Shown here piece by piece: positions 13,894 to 23,006 of a stretch of 51,421 nt of DNA. Every line of letters begins with the position of its first letter. Positions within the stretch are counted from its first letter, which is position 1. A program made the translations under genes and the position numbers. Below the pieces are notes generated by a model. That model made no database searches and was not told the DNA's origin. It saw only the letters and a list, made by a program, of their open reading frames with translations. Source of the DNA: Lachnospiraceae bacterium (GTDB taxonomy: Bacteria; Bacillota; Clostridia; Lachnospirales; Lachnospiraceae); assembly GCA_017469945.1 (NCBI GenBank), contig JAFUFI010000007.1, forward strand, positions 1 to 51,421. The letters run 5' to 3'.

Positions 13894-16143
13894 ATGTACA
13901 GATATGCTGATGTAATAATTGATATATCGCTTGATAAGCTGGACAGGCCTTTTTCCTATCGTATTCCGGATAAGCTTATGGGATGTCTGGAGGTAGGGAT
14001 GAGAGTACTCGTTCCCTTCGGACAGGGTAATACCGTAAGAAAGGGTTATTGCATCGCCCTTAGCGAGGATACAGCCTATGACCCATCAAGGGTTAAAGAA
14101 ATCATAGATATCGCAAAGGATGCGGTTTCAGCAACGGAAAGACAGTTCCTGCTTGCGGCTTTCATCAGAAAAAACTACGGCGGAACTATGAGCCAGGCTC
14201 TTAAGGTTGTTCTTCCCGCAAAGACAAAGGTTAAAAAGCTGGTTTTTAGGGAAGTGGAGAGGCTGATGGAGAGAAACGAACTTATCTCTCTTAAAGGTGA
14301 GGCCTTAAGAAAGCACCAGACCGCCAAGGTTAAGCTGCTCGATGCTCTTTTGGAGGAAGAGACCATCCCCTACGAATGGATAACGGGAAAGCTTGGAGTC
14401 TCGGGAACGACTATATCCTCCCTTGAAAAAGCCGGAGCTATTAAGATAAATACAGTTACGCAGTACCGTAATCCCGTTAAACTCGGTGAGGTTTCGGAGG
14501 ATCGAAAGCATCTAAGCTCTGAGCAGCAGTTTATCGTAGATGAGGTGGAAAAGGACTTTGAATCCGGAAAGCCGGGAAAGTATCTTATACACGGAATAAC
14601 CGGAAGCGGAAAGACCGAAGTCTATATGTCCCTTATCGAGAATGTGGTAAAGAGGGGAAAACAGGCTATTTTTCTGATCCCTGAAATTGCCCTTACTTAC
14701 CAGACGCTTCTTCGTTTTTACAAAAGATTCGGAAACAGAGTCAGCGTTATGAACTCGACCCTTTCACCCGGAGAAAAGTATGACCAGTGCATGAGGGCCG
14801 CATCCGGCGAGATAGATATTGTTATCGGGCCTAGGTCGGCGCTTTTTGTTCCCTTTAAAAACCTGGGCATGATCGTAATGGACGAGGAGCACGAAAGCAG
14901 CTATAAATCAGAGCTTACCCCCAAGTATCATGCGCTTGGAGTAGCTAAATATCTGGCTGAAAGCTCCGGAGCCGCGCTTGTACTCGGGTCTGCGACTCCT
15001 TCTCTTGAGAGCTACCGTATGACTAAAGACGGAAGCATGAGGCTCTTTAAACTTACGGAGCGTCTTACGGGAGGAAGTCTTCCGAATGTAACCGTTGTTG
15101 ATATGAGAAGCGAGCTTGACGCCGGAAACAAGTCTGTTTTTTCAAGAAAGCTAAGAAGCCTTTTACAGGATCGGATAACCAAAGGTGAGCAGAGTATGCT
15201 CTTTATAAACCGTCGCGGGTATTCCGGATTTATTTCCTGCAGATCTTGCGGAGAGGTTATCAAATGCCCTCACTGCGATGTGTCTTTGTCGGAGCATAAA
15301 GGCGGAAGGCTTGTTTGTCATTACTGTGGATATGAGATAAGAAAACCTTCCCTCTGCCCCAATTGCGGCTCTAAGTATATAGCCGGATTTAAAGCGGGAA
15401 CGGAACAGATAGAAGAGCTTTTACAAAAAGAGTTCCCGGGGGTAAAGACCCTTAGGATGGATGCGGATACCACAAGTACAAAGGAATCTTACGAGAAGAT
15501 CCTTTCGGCCTTCGCAAACGAAGAGGCACAGATCCTTGTGGGAACCCAGATGATAGTTAAGGGTCATGACTTTCCGAAGGTTACTCTTGTGGGAGTAATC
15601 GCCGCGGATATGAGTTTGCAGAGCGCATCTTTCAGAAGCGCCGAGAGAACTTTCCAGCTTCTTACCCAGGCTGTGGGAAGAGCGGGAAGAGGCGAAAAGC
15701 CCGGGGAGGCTATTATCCAGACTTACAAGCCGGAGCATTACGCTATAGGCTTTGCAAAATATCAGGACTATGAAGGATTTTACGACGAGGAGATAGCTTA
15801 CAGAAGGATGTTGGGCTATCCCCCGGAGGCGCATATGCTGGCAGTTATGGTTATGGGGCCCTCGGAGGAGGAAACGGGAAAAGTAGCCGGCAGGATTGCG
15901 GATAACGCGCGTTCTTTCAGTACCGAGGCCCGGGCAGAAAAAGGGCAGGAGATCGTCGTCCTTGGCCCTGCAAGCGCCGTTATCGGGCGTATTAAGGATT
16001 TATATCGTTTTGCATTATACATAAAAGCCGAAAGGTATGATATACTTGTAGAGGTTAAGGATTTTCTTGAGAAATATTTAAAAGACAATCCTCCCGGAAG
16101 AGAATTTATACAATTCGATTTTGATCCCGTAAACATGATTTAA
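13894..16143 (+). CDS. priA: Primosomal replication restart helicase PriA
   Basis: A 749-aa superfamily 2 DNA helicase. An N-terminal 3'-DNA-binding domain (YADVIIDISLDKLDRPFSYRIPD, about 4-26) is followed by the helicase core with Walker A GITGSGKTEVY (about 231-241) and a DEEH box (MDEEHESSYK), then two zinc-binding clusters (CRSCGEVIKCPHC ... CHYCGYEIRKPSLCPNC), and the RecA-like second lobe with TQAVGRAGRGEKPG. It restarts stalled forks by loading the primosome. The ATG at 13894 is chosen over the TTG at 13891 because AAGGA (13883-13887) then has a 6-nt spacing. It heads the conserved Firmicutes priA-def-fmt-rsmB-rlmN order. Confidence 0.95.
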   Translation: MYRYADVIIDISLDKLDRPFSYRIPDKLMGCLEVGMRVLVPFGQGNTVRKGYCIALSEDTAYDPSRVKEIIDIAKDAVSATERQFLLAAFIRKNYGGTMSQALKVVLPAKTKVKKLVFREVERLMERNELISLKGEALRKHQTAKVKLLDALLEEETIPYEWITGKLGVSGTTISSLEKAGAIKINTVTQYRNPVKLGEVSEDRKHLSSEQQFIVDEVEKDFESGKPGKYLIHGITGSGKTEVYMSLIENVVKRGKQAIFLIPEIALTYQTLLRFYKRFGNRVSVMNSTLSPGEKYDQCMRAASGEIDIVIGPRSALFVPFKNLGMIVMDEEHESSYKSELTPKYHALGVAKYLAESSGAALVLGSATPSLESYRMTKDGSMRLFKLTERLTGGSLPNVTVVDMRSELDAGNKSVFSRKLRSLLQDRITKGEQSMLFINRRGYSGFISCRSCGEVIKCPHCDVSLSEHKGGRLVCHYCGYEIRKPSLCPNCGSKYIAGFKAGTEQIEELLQKEFPGVKTLRMDADTTSTKESYEKILSAFANEEAQILVGTQMIVKGHDFPKVTLVGVIAADMSLQSASFRSAERTFQLLTQAVGRAGRGEKPGEAIIQTYKPEHYAIGFAKYQDYEGFYDEEIAYRRMLGYPPEAHMLAVMVMGPSEEETGKVAGRIADNARSFSTEARAEKGQEIVVLGPASAVIGRIKDLYRFALYIKAERYDILVEVKDFLEKYLKDNPPGREFIQFDFDPVNMI

Positions 16144-16157
16144 AGGAGTATTTATAT

Positions 16158-16637
16158 ATGGCAATAAGAAATATTCGGGAGTTTGGCGATCCCGTACTTA
16201 ATAAGGTTTGTAAAGAGGTTACGGAGGTAACCCCGAGGATCAGAGAGCTTATCGAGGATATGCTCGATACTATGTATGCCGCAAACGGTGTCGGACTTGC
16301 GGCGCCCCAGGTTGGTATCTTAAAGAGGATAGTTGTTATCGATACAACGGGCGAAGATCCCCATATTCTTATAAATCCCAAGATCATCTATACAGAGGGC
16401 GAGCAGTGCGGCTCCGAAGGATGCTTGTCTCTTCCCGGAAAGGCCGGAAATGTCACAAGACCTATGAAGGTTAAGTGCACAGCCTACGATGTTGAGATGA
16501 ACGAATTTACCTTAGAGGGAGAGGGCCTTCTTGCGAGAGCCATCTGCCATGAATGCGATCACCTTGACGGACACCTCTACACCGAGAAGGTTGAAGGCGA
16601 TGTATACGAGACAAGATACGAGGAGACAGAGGACTGA
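16158..16637 (+). CDS. def: Peptide deformylase
   Basis: A 159-aa metallo-amidase that removes the formyl group from nascent N-terminal Met. All three motifs are present: GVGLAAPQVG (Gln51), EGCLSLPG (Cys89, metal ligand) and HECDHLDG (His131, catalytic Glu132, His135). The length matches the compact type 1 enzyme common in Clostridia. A textbook AAAGGAG SD precedes the ATG. The final TGA overlaps the fmt start as ATGA, so formyl addition and removal are translationally coupled. Confidence 0.96.
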   Translation: MAIRNIREFGDPVLNKVCKEVTEVTPRIRELIEDMLDTMYAANGVGLAAPQVGILKRIVVIDTTGEDPHILINPKIIYTEGEQCGSEGCLSLPGKAGNVTRPMKVKCTAYDVEMNEFTLEGEGLLARAICHECDHLDGHLYTEKVEGDVYETRYEETED

Positions 16638-17578
16638 TGAAGATAGTCTTTATGGGAACTCCGGACTTCGCAGCCGGAGCCTTAAAAGCAATTATAGAAG
16701 CGGGACATGAAGTGACTCTTGTTGTTACCCAGCCCGACAGAGCCAAGGGAAGAAGCGATAAGCTTATACCTTCCCCGGTTAAAGAGGTTGCCCTTGAACA
16801 CAATATCCCCGTATTTCAGCCTCTTAAGATAAAGACTCCCGAAGCCGTGGCCGAGCTTAGAAAGTACGATGCCGATATCTTTATCGTAGCGGCTTTCGGA
16901 CAGATCATCTCGCAGGAGATCCTTGATATGCCAAGGTACGGATGCGTTAACATACATGCATCTATACTGCCGAAATACAGAGGGGCATCACCTATTCAGC
17001 GAGTTATCTTAGACGGCGAGAAAAAGACCGGTGTTACGATCATGCAGATGGATGCGGGCATCGATACCGGCGATATGCTTTATAAGGTAGAGACCGAGAT
17101 TTCTGACGAAGATACTTTTGAAACTTTACATGACAGGCTGACAGGTATTGGAGCCGAAGCTATAGTTGAGACTCTGCCTTTGATAGAAAGCGGCGAACTT
17201 GTCCCCGAAAAGCAGGATGATTCCCAAAGCTGCTATGCAAAGCTTATTAAAAAAGAGATGGGAAAGATCGATTTTAATAAGAGCGCGGCGGAAGTATCAA
17301 GGCTTGTAAGGGGCATGAACCCCTGGCCCAGCGCTTATACCTTCCTTTCCGGAAAGCAGATGAAGGTCTGGAGGGTTTCTGTGCTGCCACAGACAGATGA
17401 AAATAAGGGTAAAGCTGTGCCCGGTGAGATCGTTGAACTTACAAAGGATGGCATTACCGTTAAATGCGGCGAGGGATCTGTTAAGATCCTGGAGCTTCAG
17501 CTTGAAGGAAAAAAGCGCATGGCGGCAAAAGACTTTTTACTTGGGGCTAAACCCGAAGTCGGAAGCATACTTGGATAA
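16637..17578 (+). CDS. fmt: Methionyl-tRNA formyltransferase
   Basis: 313 aa. It transfers a formyl group from 10-formyl-THF to initiator Met-tRNA. The Rossmann-like N-terminal domain begins KIVFMGTPDFA; the catalytic block GCVNIHASILPKYRGASPI (102-120) holds Asn105 and His107, and Asp143 lies in MDAGIDTGD. A C-terminal OB-like tRNA-binding domain follows from about residue 205 (VRGMNPWPSAYT). Length is typical. It overlaps def by 1 nt and is followed by rsmB after 4 nt, with no separate strong SD, so rsmB translation is probably coupled. Confidence 0.96.
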   Translation: MKIVFMGTPDFAAGALKAIIEAGHEVTLVVTQPDRAKGRSDKLIPSPVKEVALEHNIPVFQPLKIKTPEAVAELRKYDADIFIVAAFGQIISQEILDMPRYGCVNIHASILPKYRGASPIQRVILDGEKKTGVTIMQMDAGIDTGDMLYKVETEISDEDTFETLHDRLTGIGAEAIVETLPLIESGELVPEKQDDSQSCYAKLIKKEMGKIDFNKSAAEVSRLVRGMNPWPSAYTFLSGKQMKVWRVSVLPQTDENKGKAVPGEIVELTKDGITVKCGEGSVKILELQLEGKKRMAAKDFLLGAKPEVGSILG

Positions 17579-17582
17579 ATAA

Positions 17583-18884
17583 ATGGAACAGACAAGAGAA
17601 ATAGTTTTAGACGGGCTCCTTACTTTCGAGAAGGAGCTTAGTTTTTCCAATAAACTTATAGGAAATATATTAGATAAATATGATTATTTAGAGGCGCGTG
17701 ACAAGGCATTTATCAAGCGCCTTTTTGAGGGCTGCATTGAAAGACAGATAGAGCTTGACCACTATATCGGCTCTTTTTCGTCAGTGCCTGTTAAGAAACT
17801 AAAACCCCTTATCCGAAACCTTTTAAGAATGGGAGTTTATCAGATACTTTTTATGGATAATATCCCCGACAGAGCGGCGATAAACGAGGCTGTAGGCCTT
17901 GCCAAAAAGAGAGGATTTTCAAAGCTTTCCGGATTTGTAAACGCCATCCTTCGAAAGATTTCTTCCGAAAAGGATAATCTTAAGCTCCCTGATAAAGAGG
18001 GGGACCCCTTAAAGTATTTATCCGTAAAGTACTCCGTTCCCGAATGGATCTGCGAAAAGTGGGAAAAGGAATACGGCTTTGAAAAAGCGGAGAGTATCCT
18101 TTCGGCCCTTTTGGATATAAAACCCGTTTCCATCAGATTTAAAAGTACTCTTACCGGTAAAGAGATATCAGAGGCGGTTAAGAATATAGAAAATACCGGG
18201 GCTAAGCTTACGAAAGACAGTAGGCTCCCCTACTTATACACCGCCGAGCATACAGAGCGCATCAGTGCCCTGCCGGGGTTTGAGGAAGGTATTTTCGCAA
18301 TTCAGGATATAAGCTCCTGCCTTGCGATAGAGGCTCTTGATATAAAAGAAGGAGACTTCGTATACGATGCCTGCGCAGCTCCCGGAGGAAAGAGCATTTT
18401 GGCCTCCGAAAAGTGCGGAAAGAGCGGAAAAGTCTTATCAAACGATGTAAGCGAAGAAAAGGTTTCGCTTATTTTGGAAAACGCCGAAAGGATGAAGGCT
18501 AAAAACCTTACCGCGAGAGTATTTGACGCTACTTTATTTGATGCGGAAAAAGAAGGTAAAGCCGATAAACTGATCCTTGACGTTCCCTGCAGCGGACTGG
18601 GGATACTTGGCAAAAAGAGAGATATAAAGTATAATGCCTCTCCGGATGGTTTAAAAAGTCTTAAGGACCTTCAGTGGGAAATCGTACAAAGCTCATATAA
18701 GTACTTAAAGAAGGGCGGAAGGCTTTTATACAGTACATGTACAATAAACCGTTTTGAAAATGAAGATCAGGTAGAAAGGATCTGCAAAGAACTTCCCTTT
18801 AAGATAGTTAAGGGACCGGTTCAGCTTTTCCCGGATAAGGATGGCTGCGACGGATTTTTCTACTGCGTACTTGAAAGAATATAA
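17583..18884 (+). CDS. rsmB: 16S rRNA m5C967 methyltransferase RsmB
   Basis: A 433-aa SAM-dependent RNA cytosine-5 methyltransferase. An N-terminal NusB-like RNA-binding domain (about 1-140, with LRMGVYQILFMDNIPDRAAINEAV-like helices) precedes the catalytic domain: the SAM motif DACAAPGGKS (262-271), the release Cys336 in DVPCSG and the nucleophile Cys386 in STCTI. Its place between fmt and rlmN is the standard one in Firmicutes. In many Clostridia a zinc protease gene sits between fmt and rsmB; it is absent here. The upstream SD is poor, which agrees with coupling to fmt. Confidence 0.94.
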   Translation: MEQTREIVLDGLLTFEKELSFSNKLIGNILDKYDYLEARDKAFIKRLFEGCIERQIELDHYIGSFSSVPVKKLKPLIRNLLRMGVYQILFMDNIPDRAAINEAVGLAKKRGFSKLSGFVNAILRKISSEKDNLKLPDKEGDPLKYLSVKYSVPEWICEKWEKEYGFEKAESILSALLDIKPVSIRFKSTLTGKEISEAVKNIENTGAKLTKDSRLPYLYTAEHTERISALPGFEEGIFAIQDISSCLAIEALDIKEGDFVYDACAAPGGKSILASEKCGKSGKVLSNDVSEEKVSLILENAERMKAKNLTARVFDATLFDAEKEGKADKLILDVPCSGLGILGKKRDIKYNASPDGLKSLKDLQWEIVQSSYKYLKKGGRLLYSTCTINRFENEDQVERICKELPFKIVKGPVQLFPDKDGCDGFFYCVLERI

Positions 18885-18893
18885 AGGATAATA

Positions 18894-19922
18894 ATGGATC
18901 TACGTTCTCTTTCCTACGAAGAATTAAAGGATTCTTTGGCAGAGATGGGCGAGAAGCCCTTCAGAGCAAATCAAATATATGAATGGCTCCATAAAAAGCA
19001 CATCCAGTCTATGGACGAGATGACGAATATAAGCGTGGCCCTTCGAAATAAGCTTTCCGAAAAATATGATTTTGGGCGCTTCGAGATCGTCAGAATGCAG
19101 GAGTCTAAAATAGACGGTACAAGAAAGTATCTCTTTGCTTTAGGCGACGGGAATATGATAGAAAGCGTTCTGATGCGCTATCATCACGGCAACTCCGTCT
19201 GTATATCATCCCAGGTGGGATGCAGGATGGGATGCGCCTTTTGCGCTTCGACCCTGGACGGCCTTGTAAGAAGCCTTACTCCGGGAGAGATGTTAGGGCA
19301 GATTTACGCTATCAGCTCCGACATCGGTGAGAGAATATCGAACGTAGTTGTTATGGGAAGCGGCGAGCCCATGGACAATTTTGACAATATAGTAAAGTTC
19401 ATCGGTATGCTGACGGATGAAAGAGGCCTCAATATCAGCCAGAGAAACCTTACGGTTTCAACCTGCGGACTTGTAGATAGGATCAGGCAGCTTGCGGATA
19501 TGCAGTTTCAGATCACTCTTGCCATATCTCTCCACGCTACCACCGATGAATCCAGAAGGCAGCTGATGCCTATTGCAAACAGATATTCCATTAAGGAAAT
19601 AACGGATGCCTGTGCTTACTATTTTGAAAAGACCGGCAGACGTATCACCTTTGAATACAGTCTTGTGGGCGGCGTTAACGACTCCGAAGAGGAAGCGGAG
19701 AGGCTTTCCAAAATCGCAAAGCCCCTTCATGCGCATATTAATCTTATTCCTGTAAATCCTATCAAGGAAAGAGATTTTGTGCCTTCGAAAGACCGTAATA
19801 TCAAGGCTTTCCAAAATAAACTTGAAAAAAATGGAATAAATGTTACTATTAGAAGGGAAATGGGACGGGATATCGACGGAGCCTGCGGTCAGCTAAGACG
19901 TAAAGTTATGACCGGAGACTGA
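18894..19922 (+). CDS. rlmN: Dual-specificity 23S rRNA/tRNA adenine C2-methyltransferase RlmN
   Basis: A 342-aa radical-SAM enzyme that methylates A2503 of 23S rRNA and A37 of some tRNAs. The [4Fe-4S] cluster motif CRMGCAFC has Cys110, Cys114 and Cys117. The catalytic pair is completed by a Cys near the C terminus (GACGQL, about residue 334) and one in the middle. An N-terminal HhH-like domain (KPFRANQIYEWLHKK, 21-35) is as expected. The SD is AAAGGA 6 nt before the ATG. The TGA at 19920 precedes a 34-nt gap to the PP2C gene. Confidence 0.95.
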   Translation: MDLRSLSYEELKDSLAEMGEKPFRANQIYEWLHKKHIQSMDEMTNISVALRNKLSEKYDFGRFEIVRMQESKIDGTRKYLFALGDGNMIESVLMRYHHGNSVCISSQVGCRMGCAFCASTLDGLVRSLTPGEMLGQIYAISSDIGERISNVVVMGSGEPMDNFDNIVKFIGMLTDERGLNISQRNLTVSTCGLVDRIRQLADMQFQITLAISLHATTDESRRQLMPIANRYSIKEITDACAYYFEKTGRRITFEYSLVGGVNDSEEEAERLSKIAKPLHAHINLIPVNPIKERDFVPSKDRNIKAFQNKLEKNGINVTIRREMGRDIDGACGQLRRKVMTGD

Positions 19923-19956
19923 TATTCACACGCCATTTTTGAAACGGAGACTAAAC

Positions 19957-20688
19957 GTGCTTACTAGCTTTTCCAGAACGGACATTGGAAAGAAAAGAAA
20001 AATTAATCAGGATTACGTGTATGCGTTTACGGAGAAGATAGGAAATCTCTCCAACCTCTTTATCGTCGCCGACGGCATGGGAGGTCATGCGGCAGGCGAT
20101 TACGCATCAAGGACTGCGGTAGATGTTATGGAGCAGTTCATTGAATCCTCCTTTGAGAAGAATTCCCAGACGCTTCTCGTAAAAGCGGTTGAATCAGCCA
20201 ACAGCGAAGTGTTTGCCAGAGCCGGTGCAAATAAACAGTACGAAGGCATGGGAACCACCGTTGTGGCTGCTACTTTTGTAGGCAGATTCTTACAGGCTGT
20301 CAATGTTGGAGACAGCCGTATTTATATACTCAGGGCCGGAAAGATCAGACAGATAAGCGTTGATAATTCCCTTGTTGAGGATATGATCCGAAGCGGAGGG
20401 ATTACCAGAGAACAGGCCAAAAATCACCCGGATAAAAATATCATCACAAGAGCAGTCGGCGTCAAGGATTATGTTGAATGCGACGTCTACACCGAGGAGC
20501 TTACAGGCGGCGATATAATTATGCTTTGCTCCGACGGACTTACAAATATGCTTGATGACGATGAAATAGCAGCGATAATCGAGTCTTCTCCCGATTTAAA
20601 AAGCGCGGTGGAGACCCTTATTGATTCTGCGAACGAGCAGGGTGGCAAAGACAATATTTCGGTTGTGCTCGTTAAATATGAGGATTGA
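19957..20688 (+). CDS. prpC: PP2C-type Ser/Thr protein phosphatase (PrpC/Stp)
   Basis: A 243-aa PPM phosphatase, partner of the PASTA kinase downstream. Metal-binding motifs are intact: RTDIGKKRKINQD (Asp19), VADGMGGHAAG (Asp39), GDSRIY and GGKDNIS near the C terminus. The GTG at 19957 is chosen because GGAGA (19946-19950) lies 6 nt upstream and the protein then starts like other PrpC proteins; an in-frame TTG at 19939 has no SD. Kinase and phosphatase together act on cell wall and translation targets. Its stop lies 5 nt before the kinase start. Confidence 0.93.
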   Translation: MLTSFSRTDIGKKRKINQDYVYAFTEKIGNLSNLFIVADGMGGHAAGDYASRTAVDVMEQFIESSFEKNSQTLLVKAVESANSEVFARAGANKQYEGMGTTVVAATFVGRFLQAVNVGDSRIYILRAGKIRQISVDNSLVEDMIRSGGITREQAKNHPDKNIITRAVGVKDYVECDVYTEELTGGDIIMLCSDGLTNMLDDDEIAAIIESSPDLKSAVETLIDSANEQGGKDNISVVLVKYED

Positions 20689-20693
20689 TTTTT

Positions 20694-23003
20694 ATGGTTA
20701 AGATAGGAATGATAATAAACGACAGATACGAGATTATAGAAAAGATCGGAACAGGCGGAATGTCCGATGTCTATAAGGCTCTTGATACAAAGCTAAACAG
20801 AAATGTTGCGGTTAAGGTTTTAAAGGCTGAATTTGGAGAAAATGAGAACTTTGTGTCCAAATTCAGAGTAGAAGCCCAGGCGGCAGCAGGCCTTATGCAC
20901 TCTAATATCGTCAATGTTTACGATGTAGGAGAGGAAAACGATATCCATTACATCGTTATGGAGCTTGTAGAGGGTATCACGCTTAAAAAATATATCGAGA
21001 AAAAGGCAAGGCTTACCTACAAGGAAGCTGTTAGTATCGCTATTCAGGTCAGCCTCGGAATCGAGTCGGCCCACGCCGCAAGGATCATTCACAGAGATAT
21101 CAAGCCTCAGAATATAATCATCTCAAGGGACGGAAAGGTTAAGGTTACGGACTTTGGTATCGCCAAGGCGGCTACCAGCAATACAATTACTTCCAATGTT
21201 ATGGGCTCTGTTCATTACACCTCTCCCGAGCAGGCCAGAGGCGGGTACTCCGATGAAAAGAGCGATATCTATTCTCTTGGTATTACCATGTTTGAGATGC
21301 TTACGGGAAGAGTTCCTTTTAACGGAGAGACTACCGTTGCCATCGCCATAAAGCATATTCAGGAGCCGATGCCTTCGCCGAGAGAATACGTTCCCGAGAT
21401 TCCCAAGTGCGTAGAGTCAATAATCTTTAAGTGCTGTGAGAAATCTCCGGACAGAAGATACCAGAGTATGGGCGACCTTATTAAGGACTTAAAGCAGGCT
21501 CTTCTTACACCGGACGTGGACTTCGTTGTCAGAGACGAGCAGGATATCTTAGGCGGAACAAGGACGGTTTCCGATGAGGATATGGCAAAGATAAAAAGTT
21601 CATCCTCCGCAAGGGTCTACGACGAGGATGACTCGCATATGATGAAGCTTGCTCCCGGCGCGACGGGAAGCCTTCCCAAAGAGGAATACTACGAAGATAA
21701 TTATTCTGAGGAGAGCTACGAAAACGGTTACTCCGAGGGAGATTATTCACAGGACTATCAAAACGGAGAGTATGATACCGAAGGATACCATGAAGACGGA
21801 TATGAATCCGAAGGCTACAATGACGCTTATAACGAGGTCTATAACGGTGAGAGCGGACTTGAAAACGAAGAGGATTACAATCCCAAGATGGAGAAGATAA
21901 CAACCATCATTGCTATTGCGGCGGGTGTTATAATAGTCGGAATCATCATTGTTCTTGCCGTAACTCTTATCGGAAAGATGGGCTCGAAAAAGCCTGCCGG
22001 TGAGCAGCAGACTGTTACCGAAGAGAATCAGAGTCATGTTATCGGAGAGGATGAGCAGGTAACACCTACAGTAGAGATGGTTAAACTTCCCGCTATGGTA
22101 GGAAAAGATATCGACAGCGTAAGAAACGAGCTTTTTGCTCTCGGACTTACCGTTAATCCCGTTTACGAGGAGTCTTCCACCGTTGACGCGGGCCTTATAA
22201 TCGAGGCGGATGGTGTCAGCGAGGGAAGCGAGGTTCAAAAAGGAACCGTTATAAATCTTAAGGTAAGCAGCGGCGTCAGCGGAATCCAGATCCCTGCTGT
22301 GGCCGGAGCTACCTACGAGTCGGCTGTAAACGCTCTTACAAAAGCCGGATTTAATGTGACCAAGGTTGAGCAGTATGATGACGAGATCGCCGAAGGTTAC
22401 GTTGTGGGAGTAATCCCCGACGTGGGCTCAACCGTTCCCAAGGGAAGTACGATTCAGATAATCGTCAGCAAGGGAGTGCAGGATACAACCGTTAAGGTTC
22501 CCAATGTCGTTGGAATCCCGACGGAAGATGCTTTGGCTAAACTTATCGAGGCAGGCCTTACAGTCGGAAAGACTACTTCCGTTAATAATGATACAATTGC
22601 AAAAGATATGATCTGTGCCCAGGGCGTTACCGCCGATACATACGTTGAAAAAGGAACGGCTGTGGATCTTCAGATAAGCCTTGGACCCAAAGCGGTTACT
22701 TATAAGTATGAAGCCGAGATCGCCGCTCCGAGCGCTACCGAAGCTCCCGACTATGTTGCCGGCGTAAATGTAAGCTTTGTTGTAAAGGACGGAAACGGAA
22801 AAGCGTTTATCGAGGCCTCAACCGTAAGTTTCCCTTACAAGCCCGCTACATGCTACGGAATAACCACAGCTGAGGGAACCATCGAGTTTACTTACGATGT
22901 TACTAAGCAGACGGAGACTACCGATGCTGAGGGTAATAAGGTGATCAACACCACAACCGAGAAAAAGACATTTACAAGACCCGTTACTTTTGTACAGGAA
23001 TAA
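20694..23003 (+). CDS. prkC: PASTA-domain Ser/Thr protein kinase (PrkC/Stk type)
   Basis: A 769-aa membrane kinase. The cytoplasmic kinase domain (about 12-275) has GTGGMSDVY, Lys41 in VAVKVLK, HRDIKPQN with catalytic Asp135, DFGIAKA (Asp153) and a Thr/Ser-rich activation loop (TSNTITSN). A juxtamembrane linker at about 331-395 is extremely acidic and Tyr-rich. One TM helix (about 404-427) leads to three PASTA repeats (about 463-530, 531-597, 598-668), which bind muropeptides or lipid II, and a C-terminal beta-rich tail of about 100 residues. Such kinases sense wall fragments and control growth and germination. It lies in the standard position between the phosphatase and rsgA. Confidence 0.95.
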   Translation: MVKIGMIINDRYEIIEKIGTGGMSDVYKALDTKLNRNVAVKVLKAEFGENENFVSKFRVEAQAAAGLMHSNIVNVYDVGEENDIHYIVMELVEGITLKKYIEKKARLTYKEAVSIAIQVSLGIESAHAARIIHRDIKPQNIIISRDGKVKVTDFGIAKAATSNTITSNVMGSVHYTSPEQARGGYSDEKSDIYSLGITMFEMLTGRVPFNGETTVAIAIKHIQEPMPSPREYVPEIPKCVESIIFKCCEKSPDRRYQSMGDLIKDLKQALLTPDVDFVVRDEQDILGGTRTVSDEDMAKIKSSSSARVYDEDDSHMMKLAPGATGSLPKEEYYEDNYSEESYENGYSEGDYSQDYQNGEYDTEGYHEDGYESEGYNDAYNEVYNGESGLENEEDYNPKMEKITTIIAIAAGVIIVGIIIVLAVTLIGKMGSKKPAGEQQTVTEENQSHVIGEDEQVTPTVEMVKLPAMVGKDIDSVRNELFALGLTVNPVYEESSTVDAGLIIEADGVSEGSEVQKGTVINLKVSSGVSGIQIPAVAGATYESAVNALTKAGFNVTKVEQYDDEIAEGYVVGVIPDVGSTVPKGSTIQIIVSKGVQDTTVKVPNVVGIPTEDALAKLIEAGLTVGKTTSVNNDTIAKDMICAQGVTADTYVEKGTAVDLQISLGPKAVTYKYEAEIAAPSATEAPDYVAGVNVSFVVKDGNGKAFIEASTVSFPYKPATCYGITTAEGTIEFTYDVTKQTETTDAEGNKVINTTTEKKTFTRPVTFVQE
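21684..21878 (+). other. Tyr/acidic low-complexity linker in the PASTA kinase
   Basis: Residues 331-395 of the kinase contain 14 Tyr spaced every 4-9 residues among Glu, Asp, Gly, Asn and Ser, with repeats of the form E-G-Y or N-G-Y. It sits between the kinase domain and the TM helix. The usual juxtamembrane segment of PrkC homologues is polar but, as far as I recall, not Tyr-patterned. Confidence 0.85.
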
Positions 23004-23006
23004 TGT

